This document shows, one piece after another, positions 12,658 through 24,459 of a DNA stretch of 35,000 bases. The notes beneath the pieces are model-generated. The model was not told the origin of the DNA and did not search any database. It saw only the letters and a program-made list of their open reading frames with translations. The DNA comes from Glandiceps talaboti (taxonomy: Eukaryota; Hemichordata; Enteropneusta; Spengelidae). Numbering within the stretch: the stretch's first letter is position 1; the number at the start of each line of letters is the position of its first letter. Made by a program: the position numbers and the translations under genes. The DNA is taken from positions 15,546,003 to 15,581,002 of the forward strand of contig NC_135551.1 in NCBI RefSeq assembly GCF_964340395.1, in the 5' to 3' direction.

Positions 12658-13941
12658 AGTGGATTGTGTTATCGTAAACGTTAGATGAAAAAAATAATTT
12701 TCCTTTCACAACTCAGATTTCAAAAGTGTAGTTTGAAATGAAACACATTTGGAATCTACTAGGTTCCAACAAACAGACGGGGATTTACCATAGTTGGCCA
12801 ACTAGTAACAAAGATTGTATGTAACGCCATGTGATAGGTAGAAACATACAGTAAACGGCGTACATTGTGAATGGATAGATGCTTTCATTAAACTGATGAT
12901 TGAGACTAATGCACTACCAAGTAGAACTAAGGTGCTTGTGTCTAGCTAAATACTTCAACATACCAGCTACTAAAAATGAAAAAAAAAGAAGAGTCTTCGA
13001 CTCATCAAAAATATAAACATGTGAAAAAAAAGATGTATCCTTACAAACAAAGGGGAAAAGGATTCAACTTGGTTTCTTTTTTTTTCAATTTACAGAAGAA
13101 AAAAAAACGAAGCAGAGAGTCGTTCTAGCCCTCCGGCGAAATACGCTATGTAGCATTTCATTGAAATGAACATCGTCTTCTGATTTGTCAAACTCACGTG
13201 GAAGAGTTATTTGCTGCAGGCAGGAGTCGCTGATTTTATCGTAATATTCACTTAAATGCAGAGACTTGCTGTTCCAATGGCCATTGATTAGTTATATTAA
13301 GAGAGTTTGCTGCGGGCATTGTTGCAATTACGATTCTAACAACGGGACTGAACGCAGAGTAATCTCTCTCCGTATCGATACGACTATGAAAGGGCATTGT
13401 TATTCTTATATTAATGACCACAACGCGATACCATTAACAATTTTTTTTCCTTGACTTGCGATGAATATTCTTTCGTTGACAACTTTTCTATCAAAACTGA
13501 CCTTAGTAATCATTCTTCCCTTAAGTTATTAGGACATACCTACACGTGAAAAGCGAATAAAATGCCTCATCATAAATGCATGACTTAAACAAAAAAAACA
13601 AGACAGGAAGAACGAGTCGCCTTTACCGCGCAAGATAGACCGTGATAATTAAGTGAACGATTATATATATATACAGGATGGCTTTGAACGTGACTGATAC
13701 AGGAAAGATTGTAATCGGTTCCTGAGAATAAATAGCAATGACTGCATAAGCACACTTTTGGCGTTATCAAGTGCAAAGCCAAGAAGATGATGTGGTGACT
13801 TTGATCTTGTATACTGTTGATTCTTTGTTTCCTTTTCGTAAACACTACCGGTGCTTGAATTTGCTTCTGCACACGCTTTTATGAATGTGTGTTGGGTTTT
13901 TTGAAAAGTTTCAAGACGTTAGTTTACAATCTCATGTGAAT
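12658..13941. other. Non-coding stretch, nothing recognised
   Basis: It contains several A- or T-runs, for example near 13075-13110, and a short (AT)n near 13663-13672. Open frames are below 100 codons and match nothing I know. Confidence 0.5.
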
Positions 13942-13966
13942 ATCATCATCATCATCATCATCATCG

Positions 13967-14007
<41 letters not shown>

Positions 14008-14008
14008 G

Positions 14009-14040
<32 letters not shown>

Positions 14041-14106
14041 GTCATCATCATCACAATCTCCTCCTCCACCACCACCACCACCACCACCACCACCACCACC
14101 ACGAAT

Positions 14107-14141
<35 letters not shown>

Positions 14142-14156
14142 CCACAACAACAACAA

Positions 14157-14217
<61 letters not shown>
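13942..14217. repeat. Four-block trinucleotide array ATC-ACC-AAC-ATC
   Basis: (ATC)n with occasional GTC units (13942-14052) is followed by a CTC-rich junction, (ACC)n (about 14067-14101), (AAC)n (about 14106-14157) and (ATC)n again (14158-14217). Adjacent unit types differ by one base. Poly-Ile, poly-Asp, poly-Met, poly-Gly and similar open frames are translations of the repeat in different frames and are not proteins. Confidence 0.97.
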
Positions 14218-16163
14218 TTGTAAGGCTCACATCTCTGTCACTGTGTTATAAATGCAGTTACACCACACTTACTTCGTCATTTCTCTGGAAAGATGAAAGT
14301 AACCGAATTATGTACAGTGCGAGGGGTAACATGCTTTCGATGGATAGAAATGTATTCTCAACGTTTAATATCAGCCATAAGATAAACTATTACGTCAGTC
14401 AACTTCGTGAAATAACGGTACACTGCAGGAGGAACGTTGTTAATGTAAACTTATTTAAATCCAAAACCCTGTCTGTCTGTTTTATGGTAATCAATGAAGA
14501 GTTTTGAAACCAGTTGAATAAGGACGAAAGTTTGACAGAATTTCCGCGATATCTGCGAATGCCCTTCACATAAAATCCTATTATCTAACATGTTGCAATT
14601 ATAGAAGTTGTAAACAAAATGATGAATACATACAGTATAGATGGAATGTGGGGGGGGGGGTTCAGTAGAGGAGGGGGTGATAAAGGATAGGGGGCTTCAA
14701 ACAAGGATTAAAGACACGCTAATCTGTTGCACTTTGCATAAAAGTAATTTAAATTTTAAAAAAAAGACTAAAGCGCAAATAAAAGTGATGAGATCTTATC
14801 GCGTCTAAATTTGCCGAATGTGGTGATTTAGTAATGGTGCAACCCGCAAAGTGTATTAAGCATCATCAGATGCGAAATAGTTTTATTGCAACACAACGAA
14901 AGTATGTACAATCGCGTGCGTGTAATCGGAGACAAGATAGTGAACGTATCACAACAAGTAAATATGATCACAGTCGTGTACGCATCCTAGCAGCCATATA
15001 ACATATTCATCAAACTACAAATTGGGGGAAATTTCATTCCGATATTCCCACATCTAGACATGTAGTAGATAAAAATACACACACACGCATAATGGGGGGA
15101 ATGATACACACTAGTGTGCATAATATCATCATATAGATAGAATCACTCTGTCATTATACACATAGAGACGGGGTAAAGAAATATTCCGATGGAATACAGT
15201 AACGAGCTACACAAGGTGTGATAAACAAACCATTTAACGTAGCAAGACGCTTGAAACACTCCAAAAGCTCCAAGAATAATAAGAAGAGGGCCCTAAAGCC
15301 TTTATCTAGCTTTATACGATGCTTTGCATTAACAATACACTGGGATTTGACAAAACAGTTATTGTTCCTAGACGTGCTTAAGTTAGGAAATTGTAGGTCT
15401 AGCTTTGGGCACTGTTCTACTTATTCCGCCCAATTAACTGCTAAGTCGTCGAATCCTGTCATTATACTTTTGCTCCCCCGTCATTGAAGATTCGCCTCAA
15501 AAAATAACTTAGAAAAATTCCTCGTCTTCTCGGTGTGTGAATTACTTGACGCGATGTTCGGAGAAAGTCAACGGGGATTTTGTTTGTGTCAGTGGAGGGA
15601 TAGGGTTTTTTTGAACGTTACCGACGTACAACTTACTTCTAAGAAGTCTAACGGTTCCTTGTATAACTGAATCGTCTGCAGATGCACGAGTTGGGAAAAT
15701 GAGTGGGGAAAGTGAAACGCGATGTTGTCATGATTTGTAATGAGAAATATGCGAACCACAAGCACGATTTTGACCGATACCACTCGTATACGGAAGGACA
15801 AATCTTTTCGGCACTTGAGCAGTTTGTGTTATAGCGCTGTTGCTTATAAGAGACGTTTCCTGAACATACTAGTATTCCATGAGTTAGCATTTTATTTGTT
15901 CTAGCAGTGCTTTTCTAGTCTACCGTATGGCTACTCGTTTCAATTCCCCCCATATGCACATATCAATGCAACCCTCAGACAACCGATACTGGTCACATGA
16001 TGCAAACCTCGTTGAAAAGAGAATTGTAACGTATGTGATATGTGCTGATACATATAATTGCAGTAGCAGTCACAAAGCTTCACCAACAGCGGGAGACGTT
16101 CACCACTTGTAATTTTATACATTGTAACAGCGTAGAAAACAGCGAGGAGTTGCAAATCTGACG
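14218..16163. other. Non-coding stretch with poly-G run and a palindrome
   Basis: It contains G11 at 14650-14660, a short AC repeat near 15076-15086, and palindromes CACACTAGTGTG (15107-15118) and ATACTAGTAT (near 15868). Open frames are under 95 codons and unrecognised. Confidence 0.5.
15107..15118. repeat. 12-bp perfect palindrome
   Basis: CACACTAGTGTG is fully self-complementary. It has no assigned role. Confidence 0.6.
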
Positions 16164-16182
16164 TACTGTATGTAATACAGTA
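16164..16182. repeat. 8-bp-arm hairpin TACTGTAT/ATACAGTA
   Basis: The arms at 16164-16171 and 16175-16182 are separated by GTA. A further ACAGTATAT occurs about 20 bp downstream. If transcribed it would form a tight 3-nt-loop hairpin. Chance is not excluded in AT-rich DNA. Confidence 0.55.
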
Positions 16183-16551
16183 TATTCCTATCTACCGTAA
16201 AACAGTATATCGATTACAATAAATGTGTATACATTTACGACACATTGTCGTGCTGTGCGTATAACAATGACAATTTTCATCTCAAACCATTTTCGCATAT
16301 AATAGGTTATATTTGATCTGAAAATTTATCTTGCGGTGTAATGGTTTTTTCTCAAATAAAAATCACACAAAGTAATAGATGGAAAGTACAGGTAACTTTA
16401 CGCTTAATACCATTTACATTCAAAGGGAAGACACTATTTAATCTAAGAATTAATCAATCAATAAAGTTTAAGTTGGCTTTTGAAGTTTTCAGTCATTTCG
16501 ATACCTTTTTAGTTGTTGGTAATCCCCAATGGTCTATTTGTAGTTTTGAAG

Positions 16552-16559
16552 TGACGTCA
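16552..16559. promoter_or_regulatory. CRE-type site with nearby CCAAT
   Basis: TGACGTCA lies 22 bp after CCAAT (16526-16530). CRE and CCAAT boxes often co-occur in animal promoters, but there is no gene visible downstream, so this is only a candidate. Confidence 0.25.
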
Positions 16560-16801
16560 TTGTTGTCTAACTACCAATTGGAATGTTCGACATCTTCTAC
16601 AAGGTATATCGTACTAAATGAAAGCTGATCACTGATTGGTGGATGTGAGCGCACTTTGTATTGAGTGTAATTATGTACGGAGTCTCTTGTATGGTCGCAC
16701 ACCAGGGACAGGTTTTATTTTTAAAAAATCAAAATAGTTTAGGCACTATAATGACTCTTTGCCATTGGAAACCTACGCCATATTTAATGAAAACACAAAC
16801 A

Positions 16802-16828
16802 AGTAAACAAACAAACAAACAAATAAAC
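16802..16828. repeat. Short (AAAC)n microsatellite
   Basis: About six AAAC units with one AAAT interruption. It is the same unit type as the arrays at 24040-24071 and, on the other strand, 7869-7904. Confidence 0.85.
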
Positions 16829-17877
16829 AACATATCTTCATTGTATACGTGTACTTTACTGTCTTATTCAATAAGCTGACTACATAAAATTAAATAATTT
16901 ATGGATTAATTTGAAATATTTTTTGAAAGATAAAATGTATGACCGTATCCCCGTGACGTTGAAATAAAAGTTTTTGAATAACATTTGCCCAACATCTTGC
17001 GACAGTTATTCATAGAATATATTTGTACGATTGTTTATACAGGATCGCACAAGTCGCTATACTTCTTTGAAGTTGCACCTCTTCTCCTCCCAACGGTTCG
17101 ATTGGGTGTAACCCTCATACTTTTATAGAACATCTTCACCCTATGTAATGCCGATAGATACCGGATAGCAATACATATCATTGACAATACACTGGTGGTT
17201 TTATTACTTATCATAGTTGTATTAAAACAGAAAGACATATATCATATTTTAAATGGTCTTTAATAATTGATGACGACTACTAGACGGAGGCTATTGTATA
17301 CTTTGTGTATAATCATACCTTTAGTCGAACTGTCGCTACCACGGAATATTTACTGTCGGTTTTCTGCGAACCGCCCCCGACACCGAATGTTACGAGTTCT
17401 GATCAGTTGAGATAATATTGTCATATATATAGTACTACAGAATAGTTAACATATGTTTTATATCGCATATCATTTTAATGGTACACGTGTATAAAACTCC
17501 TGCCACGACGATTATCGTGATCAAAGCGAGGTACAATCATTTACCCCTGGCACATACCTATACCGTCACAACGACCTTATATACAACTTCCTCAACTTCC
17601 CGGGGCAGCATACAATCCATTCTGACAAATAATCTTGGCGTTAGTTGTTTGGTTCGAATAAATACCATTTTAAGAAACTCACCAGCGCTAACTTGCAACG
17701 TTTTGAAGCAAGAAAGACAACGAAAAATAATTTTCAAATGAACCAATTAGCAAGACATAACTTAGAGACATTGAACAATAATAGTGTAGCATTATTAGAC
17801 ACAGATACATTTATATTTGTTTTCTAAGCCTAACTTTTAACAACCAAGAGTCGGTGTTCCCTGCTTCCGTTTTCGTA

Positions 17878-17923
17878 TCACGTGATCAGGTTTCTCCGCC
17901 GAATCGTGACGTCACGAACCAAT
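17878..17923. promoter_or_regulatory. E-box, CRE palindrome and CCAAT cluster
   Basis: Within 46 bp are TCACGTGA (17878-17885; core CACGTG, a bHLH-Zip site), the 14-bp palindrome TCGTGACGTCACGA (17904-17917; contains TGACGTCA, a CREB/ATF site) and CCAAT (17919-17923; NF-Y site). These three motifs are typical of animal proximal promoters. No transcript, initiator or coding exon can be shown beside it, so the promoter call is inference. Confidence 0.35.
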
Positions 17924-18429
<506 letters not shown>

Positions 18430-18439
18430 GTTTGACCTA

Positions 18440-18440
<1 letters not shown>

Positions 18441-18513
<73 letters not shown>
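18441..18513. repeat. (TGTC)18 tetranucleotide array
   Basis: About eighteen perfect CTGT units. It is adjacent to the TC array, and the unit differs from TCTC by one base, suggesting a shared mutational origin. The Cys/Leu/Ser/Val and Thr/Asp/Arg/Gln open frames are artefacts. Confidence 0.97.
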
Positions 18514-19185
18514 AATCTTTTGTGAAAGCATTAAACTCAACAATTTCAAACCAGTTCGGAAACATTAACCGTATCGTTTTACCTGAACATTTCATACTTA
18601 TCACTTATAGAGATTATCATTAAAATGAACGAAGAACCTAATTTTAAAAACAAAATCGATGACATTTTTTTTTAATTTCAAAATCGAAACCTCATTCTGT
18701 ATCACAATCATATAGAGAATGAGAAAATGACTTATATCCTCCGCATACGACCGAGGATAACTACATACAAGACGGTACGCTTTCAGCGTAAAAAAATCAC
18801 ACCGCATATCCAAATATATGGTTGTAAGTAGGTACTGATCAATACGTGGTACACAGTGTAAACATTACTGACTTTAGTATTTGTCTACCATTTCATCCTC
18901 GGCTAATATTACAAAAGAAATTCAGTCAAACCACTCCATTAGATTGCACTAATTAAATTTGGAACATAAGTTTTAATAGCTAGCGGCGTTTTGTTTTTTT
19001 TAAGAGAGAGAGACAGGTTACTGTTGATGAGTTAACATTGATCGAAAACCAATGGGGACAAGGGCGCAATGGGAGGAAATATCTCTTTCCGCTTTTAACA
19101 GGTGCCACAAAGGTTCATGGGTAAACATACACTTCCGTTTTTTCCAAATCTATTAGTACGGAGAATAGGATAGGTCAGGAGGGGG
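18514..19185. other. Non-coding stretch
   Basis: Mostly AT-rich, with a short GA run near 19003-19012. A possible remnant of the following repeat family starts with TTACTGTT near 19018, but the match stops there. No gene seen. Confidence 0.45.
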
Positions 19186-19811
19186 TGGGTGAAAGGGGAG
19201 GGAGTACGTGTCTATTACATGGGGCAACCATTGTTATATCTTACTGTTTAATTGCCTCCGAGGGAAAATCAAAAAGTGGGACTATGTAATCCACAATCAA
19301 AAGTGACGACGTGAAGAGAACCTAGCATGAATAACCCTCGTCTCAAACTCCTACCTAAAATATACTTGGGATTTGAAATATTTGTAATCAAGGTGGGACG
19401 GGTGTGTGTATCATAAGGGTACATAGTTTGCGGATTACATATTACTGCTTAAGAGCCTCCGAGGGTCATAAGCAGTGTTGATGCTCTGTACCAAAAGTAT
19501 TCCCAAACTCTAGAGTCAACTGACGGAGAGGTGAGTAACATCATCAAACAGGACGTGAGACTGTATGACTACCCCCTCTTTTCCACAATGCAAACCAAAA
19601 TAGTCATGAGATGGGGAAACTTGAAATGGTTGTAACTGACAGAGTGAGGTGCGTACAATATATACATGGGGATTTTAAGTTAGATGATCATGATCATGGT
19701 GTACTGTCGAAATATTGCCTCCCAAGGAGAAAATCGTTGGACGTTGATAAAGACCCTGATATGCGAGGACCACCAAAAAGAGCGAGACTGCCTGAATCCC
19801 CCCCCCCCCCC
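19186..19811. repeat. Three diverged tandem units (about 200-260 bp)
   Basis: The landmark GCCTCCGAGGG occurs at 19254-19264 and 19455-19465, and as GCCTCCCAAGG at 19717-19727. Each is preceded by a TACTG block. A second landmark, TTTGAAATATTTGTAA (about 19372-19387), recurs as TTGAAATGGTTGTAA (19621-19635). The order is conserved, the offsets are 201 and 262 bp, and the second unit carries about 47 extra bp. Composition (CATGGGG, GTGGG) is also shared. The last unit runs into a C14 homopolymer at 19798-19811. An open frame in the third unit (19611-19847) encodes a basic/proline-rich stretch but is not conserved in the other two units, so I do not call it a gene. Confidence 0.5.
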
Positions 19812-21771
19812 ATCGATACATGTTCAGACTTCCATTGTCATAACTGAATGCACATTAATGTTTGATTGTCAATTGTAGTAATTTGAAATAAATCATTCAC
19901 GACAAAAGCTAACTCACCGAATGCTGATAAACTCTGAAATCCTAACATGGGGGGGTTGAGAAAACATCTCGCGCATGCGCTAATAAACGATGGACAAATT
20001 ACGTTAGACCCAATATAACACGCAATATCAGAAATGAAATTTTATGTTTTTGCAATAATACCAAGGTTGGTTAGCTTTACGAATATGATAATGAAAACTG
20101 AAAACCCTAAATGTGAACAGAATGGAGAATTAGATTGGTTCTGCTAGGGTTTATTGCATGATGGCATGATATATATTTTTGTAATTACGAAATTGGTATT
20201 ATTACAGTAAAAATAACTATCGATAAGTCACATGGTACTCGAACCGTGCATCTGTATTGTCAGTTTCATCCGTATTGTCAATTTCTTACTCATCAGTGTA
20301 AAGATACAAGGTCACGTTATATCTACATCATTTGGCACAAACTTCAAGTTATTGGGGTTTTTCCTGTAATTATTGTCAATTTCCTTCTGAGTGAAAATGA
20401 TAAACACAGTGTATCACCGCAACATCCTTTTTTTTCGACCTTGAGTTTTTTACGTTATTCTCTTAGTAAAACTCCACAAGGAGCTAGTGCAACTTCGGAG
20501 GAAACCAAATCGGCTGATCGTTTTGGCCTATATCATGGTGTGAAATAGTGATCATGAAAATGGTTACACCTTCTCGGGGTGTTGTGAGGTTATATTCCAA
20601 AGGGGTCGATCCGAAACAGCCGATGGGTTTTCCGCTGATCGGTGGCAAAATATGATAAGTCCGGTCTCACTTCAATCAGCGAAAAAAGACGATAAAATAC
20701 AAATTGACCTCGTTATGAAAATTTTTATTTTGGGAATAGATAAAATGTAGATATTTGCCCTTATGTCTACGAATAAAAAAAAACAGATTCTGAAGCCAAG
20801 AACAAGGAAATATGGTATTGTTATCGTTGAAAAAAAATCAACGCTTTTTTTACTAGAAAACGACGGTACTTTTTAGTCAATGAGATCACTGGTACTCAAA
20901 TTTATTCATGATGTATATGATTTACGATAGATTAGAAAGCAATGAAAAAAAATGCAAAAGTGTTGAAACATTTATTTATTTCAAGATTTCTGAAGTCACT
21001 AAGCTTATAATATTAAAAAGGTACTGGAGTGCGATATGCAATTTTGAAACTTTATTGGAATTAGTATATATACAATTTTTAAACCCTGAAGAGGGAATTT
21101 TTATCTCTCGGAAATGTCTTCGTGGTGATATGTGCTTATTTCAAGATAGAAACGTTTCGGGGAAAAATTATTTTTGGTACACATGTCACAACTTGACTAT
21201 AACTAATTGAAATACGTGAACCTCCTAAAACTATTAGCTATGGTAACGACAAAAAAATAAGATTTTATACACTTTTTTGATACTCACACAACATGTTCTA
21301 TTAACAATGTGTGACGAACAACTGGAAGAGTGACATATGCCTACCCATCCCTTGGTTATATTGTAAAGTTACTGTGCTTCGAATGGCTGATAAGACCAAT
21401 ACCATACCCAGAGGGGCGCTGGTATGGTACAGTAAGGCTACGGCTGAAAGCCCCTTACAATTACCGCATCCACTCTGTAGAGAAAACTGCAAACAATTCG
21501 AATCACAATAGAACCCGTTCAGTTAACGATCTCCATTTTAAATTAACGAAGAAAGGGTCTTTTTTCCTCAGAATAATGGCGATTAAAATATGGGAAATTT
21601 CAACCATTATCAAGTAACGTCGGTGCTATATTTAAAGCTCATTTTCATAACAGTAAAAAGGTTAAAGGTTACGTCGTCTCATTCTCATTATTGTCCCGTT
21701 ATAATAATATAGAATAGAACTGTTCACTTGGCCAAAATCTAGAGTGATGAAAGTGCTATAGGTTAGGTGAC
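19812..21771. other. Non-coding stretch
   Basis: It contains an 18-bp tandem duplication at 20249-20284 and otherwise plain AT-rich sequence with A-runs. Open frames of about 100 codons at 20246-20548 and 20908-21210 carry no recognisable motif. Confidence 0.45.
20249..20284. repeat. 18-bp tandem duplication
   Basis: CATCTGTATTGTCAGTTT (20249-20266) is followed directly by CATCCGTATTGTCAATTT (20267-20284), with two mismatches. It is a simple local duplication. Confidence 0.85.
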
Positions 21772-21800
21772 TTTTCGCGGGAAAACGGTTCCCGCCAAAA
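21772..21800. promoter_or_regulatory. Paired E2F-like sites
   Basis: TTTTCGCGGGAAAA (21772-21785) and TTCCCGCCAAAA (21789-21800, reverse complement TTTTGGCGGGAA) lie three bases apart. Both fit the TTTSSCGC core bound by E2F/DP factors, which are conserved in animals. Two close sites are more suggestive than one, but no cell-cycle gene or other coding exon is identifiable nearby. Confidence 0.35.
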
Positions 21801-22256
21801 TTAAAAAGTGAGAATTATCAGACGATATCCGGCAAAATGTTCGATTATCTCTCTGAAGTAGGATATGAAAGAAAAAAAATTGATTTTGAATATACTCAAA
21901 ATCACGAACTTGTCGCTGCACTTCAGCAATTTTTAATCTCATTTTTTTATTATTCTTCTCGCGATTTTTAGGCTCCGAGATTATAAGCCAGTTGGCTATG
22001 AAATAATAGCGAGAAATAGATGGATTTTTGATTATGCATGCTATTATTGTACAGCATGTAGTTGACTTTTGATTGACTCGAAGAACAAATAAAACATATG
22101 GGATCTCTTGTTGTTCTTTCCGCCGACGGAAATTCCCTCTAAAATCAACCGAGATGAATGGAATAATAATGAACACAGAACGATGATAACGAAACGTCAA
22201 TTTCTCTCTTACAAAAGGAGAGTGCTCAATTCTAGGCCTGTTAATGGCCATTTGCA

Positions 22257-22280
22257 GCTGTCGACAGTCGAGTCGACAGC
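22257..22280. repeat. 9-bp-arm perfect inverted repeat
   Basis: GCTGTCGAC (22257-22265) and GTCGACAGC (22272-22280) flank AGTCGA. CpG-containing arms of this length are less expected by chance in this AT-rich setting. No known element is assigned. Confidence 0.7.
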
Positions 22281-22892
22281 GTGCCACTTCAACCCACTAA
22301 AAGCGTGGCTACAAATTGTTGTTTGCCTTTCTCGTTGCGTGATTGTTTGTGGCTTTCGCTTTCCTCGCCCTGTTGGAGAGAAGAGTGAAGCAGACGAAAT
22401 TTTGGGACCGCGGGCACGGTTCATGATCTTGCATACAAACAGTTTCTAGTTATTAAGTGTTTCTCTCAACGCTTTTTCTTCCAAACGCACTCATTTATCT
22501 TAGCTATATTCTGTCCTATTTTTATCATCAAATCGCAAACACCTGATGCATCGGTCCACTGGCACTGACGAGTTTCCTCTCTGCTGGTCTTGTCCAATAC
22601 CGTGACTGACCCCTGAACCCGTACCTTGTCGTGGTTTGGACATGCGCCGATTCACTCGACCGATTTTCATTCAATGGAAGAAAGACCACGGCGTATAAAT
22701 CTGATATCAACACAAAAACGTAATTACAGCGAAATCATTAATTCTTCTTTCTCCAAAAAAAAGAGGAAATTCAACAGACCAACGCGTTAACAAATTTCAT
22801 ATTTATGGTCCAAGTTAAGTACTTGGTGCCAAATATGCAAACTCTCTAGTCTTGAAAAGTGTTTTGTTGACGATGTGTGTTTGGAATGGAGA

Positions 22893-22918
22893 GGGGGAGG
22901 TTCCAGATCACCTCCTCC
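22893..22918. repeat. Purine/pyrimidine hairpin
   Basis: GGGGGAGGT (22893-22901) pairs with ACCTCCTCC (22910-22918) with one mismatch across an 8-nt loop. Function is unknown. Confidence 0.55.
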
Positions 22919-23272
22919 ACAATCACTGTAAAAACCTGTGTATGTATAGATAATGTGAACATGATCTTATTGTATTTAGTACCTAAACACTTCTCTGTTT
23001 CCTAATTTTGAAAGCTTCCCTAACACAATGACAGGGTTATTGATGACAACCTTAGCGGACAGACGGATAGTCTGCGACACCTACTTGCGGTAATTTCCCG
23101 GGTTTTCGAGCACCTCTCGACTTCCCGCACTGGTACTTCAAGGCTTTCCAATGTCCCGGAACATCTGCTTTCTTTTAACCGTTCTATTTGTTACCGAACA
23201 AAGCAAAAACTCTTTGTGAGATACGGTTAAAAATCATTCGTATATTTTATATTTTTTCAGTATATTTACACA

Positions 23273-23291
23273 GGCGGGCTTTTCACCCGCC
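23273..23291. repeat. GC-rich stem-loop GGCGGG/CCCGCC
   Basis: A perfect 6-bp stem with loop CTTTTCA. It superficially recalls a histone mRNA 3' stem-loop, but the stem bases differ, there is no histone frame upstream and no purine-rich downstream element. Treat it as an unassigned hairpin. Confidence 0.6.
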
Positions 23292-23987
23292 ATCGAACTT
23301 AATTCTAAGCGATTTACTTATTCTTCGTATCCGAGACATTGTACCAAGAAGTTGAGTTGGCTGACAAGTGGCAACCATATTGCACCTAATCGAAGGTTAC
23401 TTGCCGCCTTCGACATTTTTGGCGCGACAAGCTAGACGCAGACGACTGCATGAATGTGACCCGGGGATTTAGGGATAGACATGCGCAATTGACAAATGGT
23501 TGGCAGTCAAGTCACACACATTTATTCAAATTGGGTGTTTTCTGAAAGTGATGGCAGGTTACCCAACACATTGAATCACATAGGAAGCGTCAGCTAGTTT
23601 TTATTATCAAAAAGAAAGACAATGTTGCAACAACGTAATTAAAAATGTAACGTAAAAATGTTTGACTTTGATTGTGATCTTGAACTTGACTTGGAGTTGT
23701 AACCCACCTCAGTTGTGACAACTAGACGAGGTCTCTAAACTGAACCCCCTCTCATTCCCACCTCCCATGTCCCAAAGATTTGCCTGTTATCAAGGATTGT
23801 GGATTTTACAGGCGTCAAATTATTGCAAATATAACGAGCGTTCTTAGATGTTTTAATTCCCTTTGTATACGGACCTGTTCACCTTAGTAACTGTATTGCA
23901 TAAATGACATGGGCCTACATTTCGGCAACACGATCTGCTCACGAGTATATTTAGGTTATTCGGTATAGAATTAACAAGTTTTGGTTA
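23292..23987. other. Non-coding stretch
   Basis: No gene seen. TTTTTGGCGCGACAAG near 23425 followed by GCAGACGAC recalls the arm core of the fold-back element at 3073-3305, with different spacing. Confidence 0.4.
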
Positions 23988-24072
23988 AACAAAAACAAAC
24001 GAACAAACCAACCAACCAACCAACCAACCAACCAACCAACAAACAAACAAACAAACAAACAAACAAACAAAA
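23988..24072. repeat. (AACC)n/(AAAC)n compound microsatellite
   Basis: An imperfect AAAC lead-in, then about eight to nine AACC units (about 24006-24040), then about eight AAAC units (to 24071). The two unit types differ by one base. Confidence 0.95.
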
Positions 24073-24443
24073 GACAGAGACAATAACTAAGTAATAAGTA
24101 AACCTGGAACGAGGCAAGGGTTTGGAAAATGGTACTAGTACCGTACATGATGAATTGCTGTAAGGATCGAATCAAATTCTTTGTGTGAGCAAATTAGGTT
24201 ATAATGGTGAAGGGGTTTAGACAAGAAACTTTCCAAATTACTTTCGACTGTGAACATTATACTTTACTGCGTCTCGACTGAGAAAAAAAATCACCAACCG
24301 GGAGTCAATGTGGGCACTACTGTTTGACTTCCATTTCATTTAATTGGTGAGTAAAGCTTAATCAAATACTCAATTAACCCAACAACTCTGCTCGTCGGGT
24401 GTCGGTGCTATAATACGACTAAAATAAAGAAAGGCGACCGCCA

Positions 24444-24459
24444 CTTGGTTTTTACCAAG
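24444..24459. repeat. Tight hairpin CTTGGT-TTTT-ACCAAG
   Basis: A perfect 6-bp stem with a TTTT loop, within GC-richer sequence containing two GCCCGCC/GACCGCC-like strings. Role unknown. Confidence 0.5.

Larger units (their letters stand above)
16183..17876. other. Non-coding stretch with scattered motifs
   Basis: A TGACGTCA site lies at 16552-16559, about 22 bp downstream of a CCAAT (16526-16530). A short (AAAC)n lies at 16802-16828. CACGTG overlaps the 5' side of TATAAAA near 17483-17496. No coding exon is recognised to go with these motifs. Confidence 0.4.
21801..23272. other. Non-coding stretch with GC-richer hairpins
   Basis: It holds hairpins at 22257-22280 and 22893-22918, and short ones near 22117 and 23054. 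A minus-strand frame from 22287 to 21763 is open for 174 codons but starts with GTG, its first ATG leaves about 162 codons, and it has no recognisable domain. Confidence 0.45.

Noticed and set aside
13885-14223. Poly-Ile, poly-Asp, poly-Met, poly-Gly open frames
   Set aside because: These are readings of the trinucleotide array in different frames; three frames open at once shows it is the repeat and not a gene.
17648-17657. tRNA-like B box GGTTCGAATA, and similar strings near 8913 and 20237 on the minus strand
   Set aside because: No matching A box at the right distance and no cloverleaf could be drawn, so neither a tRNA nor a tRNA-derived SINE is supported.
19611-19847. 78-codon frame with a KRAR-like basic run and a proline run
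   Set aside because: The proline run is the poly-C homopolymer, and the frame is not kept in the two other repeat units, so there is no sign of selection on protein sequence.
21763-22287. 174-codon open frame on the minus strand
   Set aside because: It starts with GTG, the first ATG gives about 162 codons, and the product has no recognisable motif. The paired E2F-like site lies inside its 3' end, which argues against a conserved coding role.
22108-22449. 113-codon plus-strand open frame overlapping the minus-strand one
   Set aside because: Antisense overlap, no domain, no conserved start context.
23273-23291. Histone-type mRNA 3' stem-loop
   Set aside because: The loop region CTTTTCA looks similar, but the stem sequence differs from the conserved one, and there is no histone frame upstream and no downstream purine-rich element.
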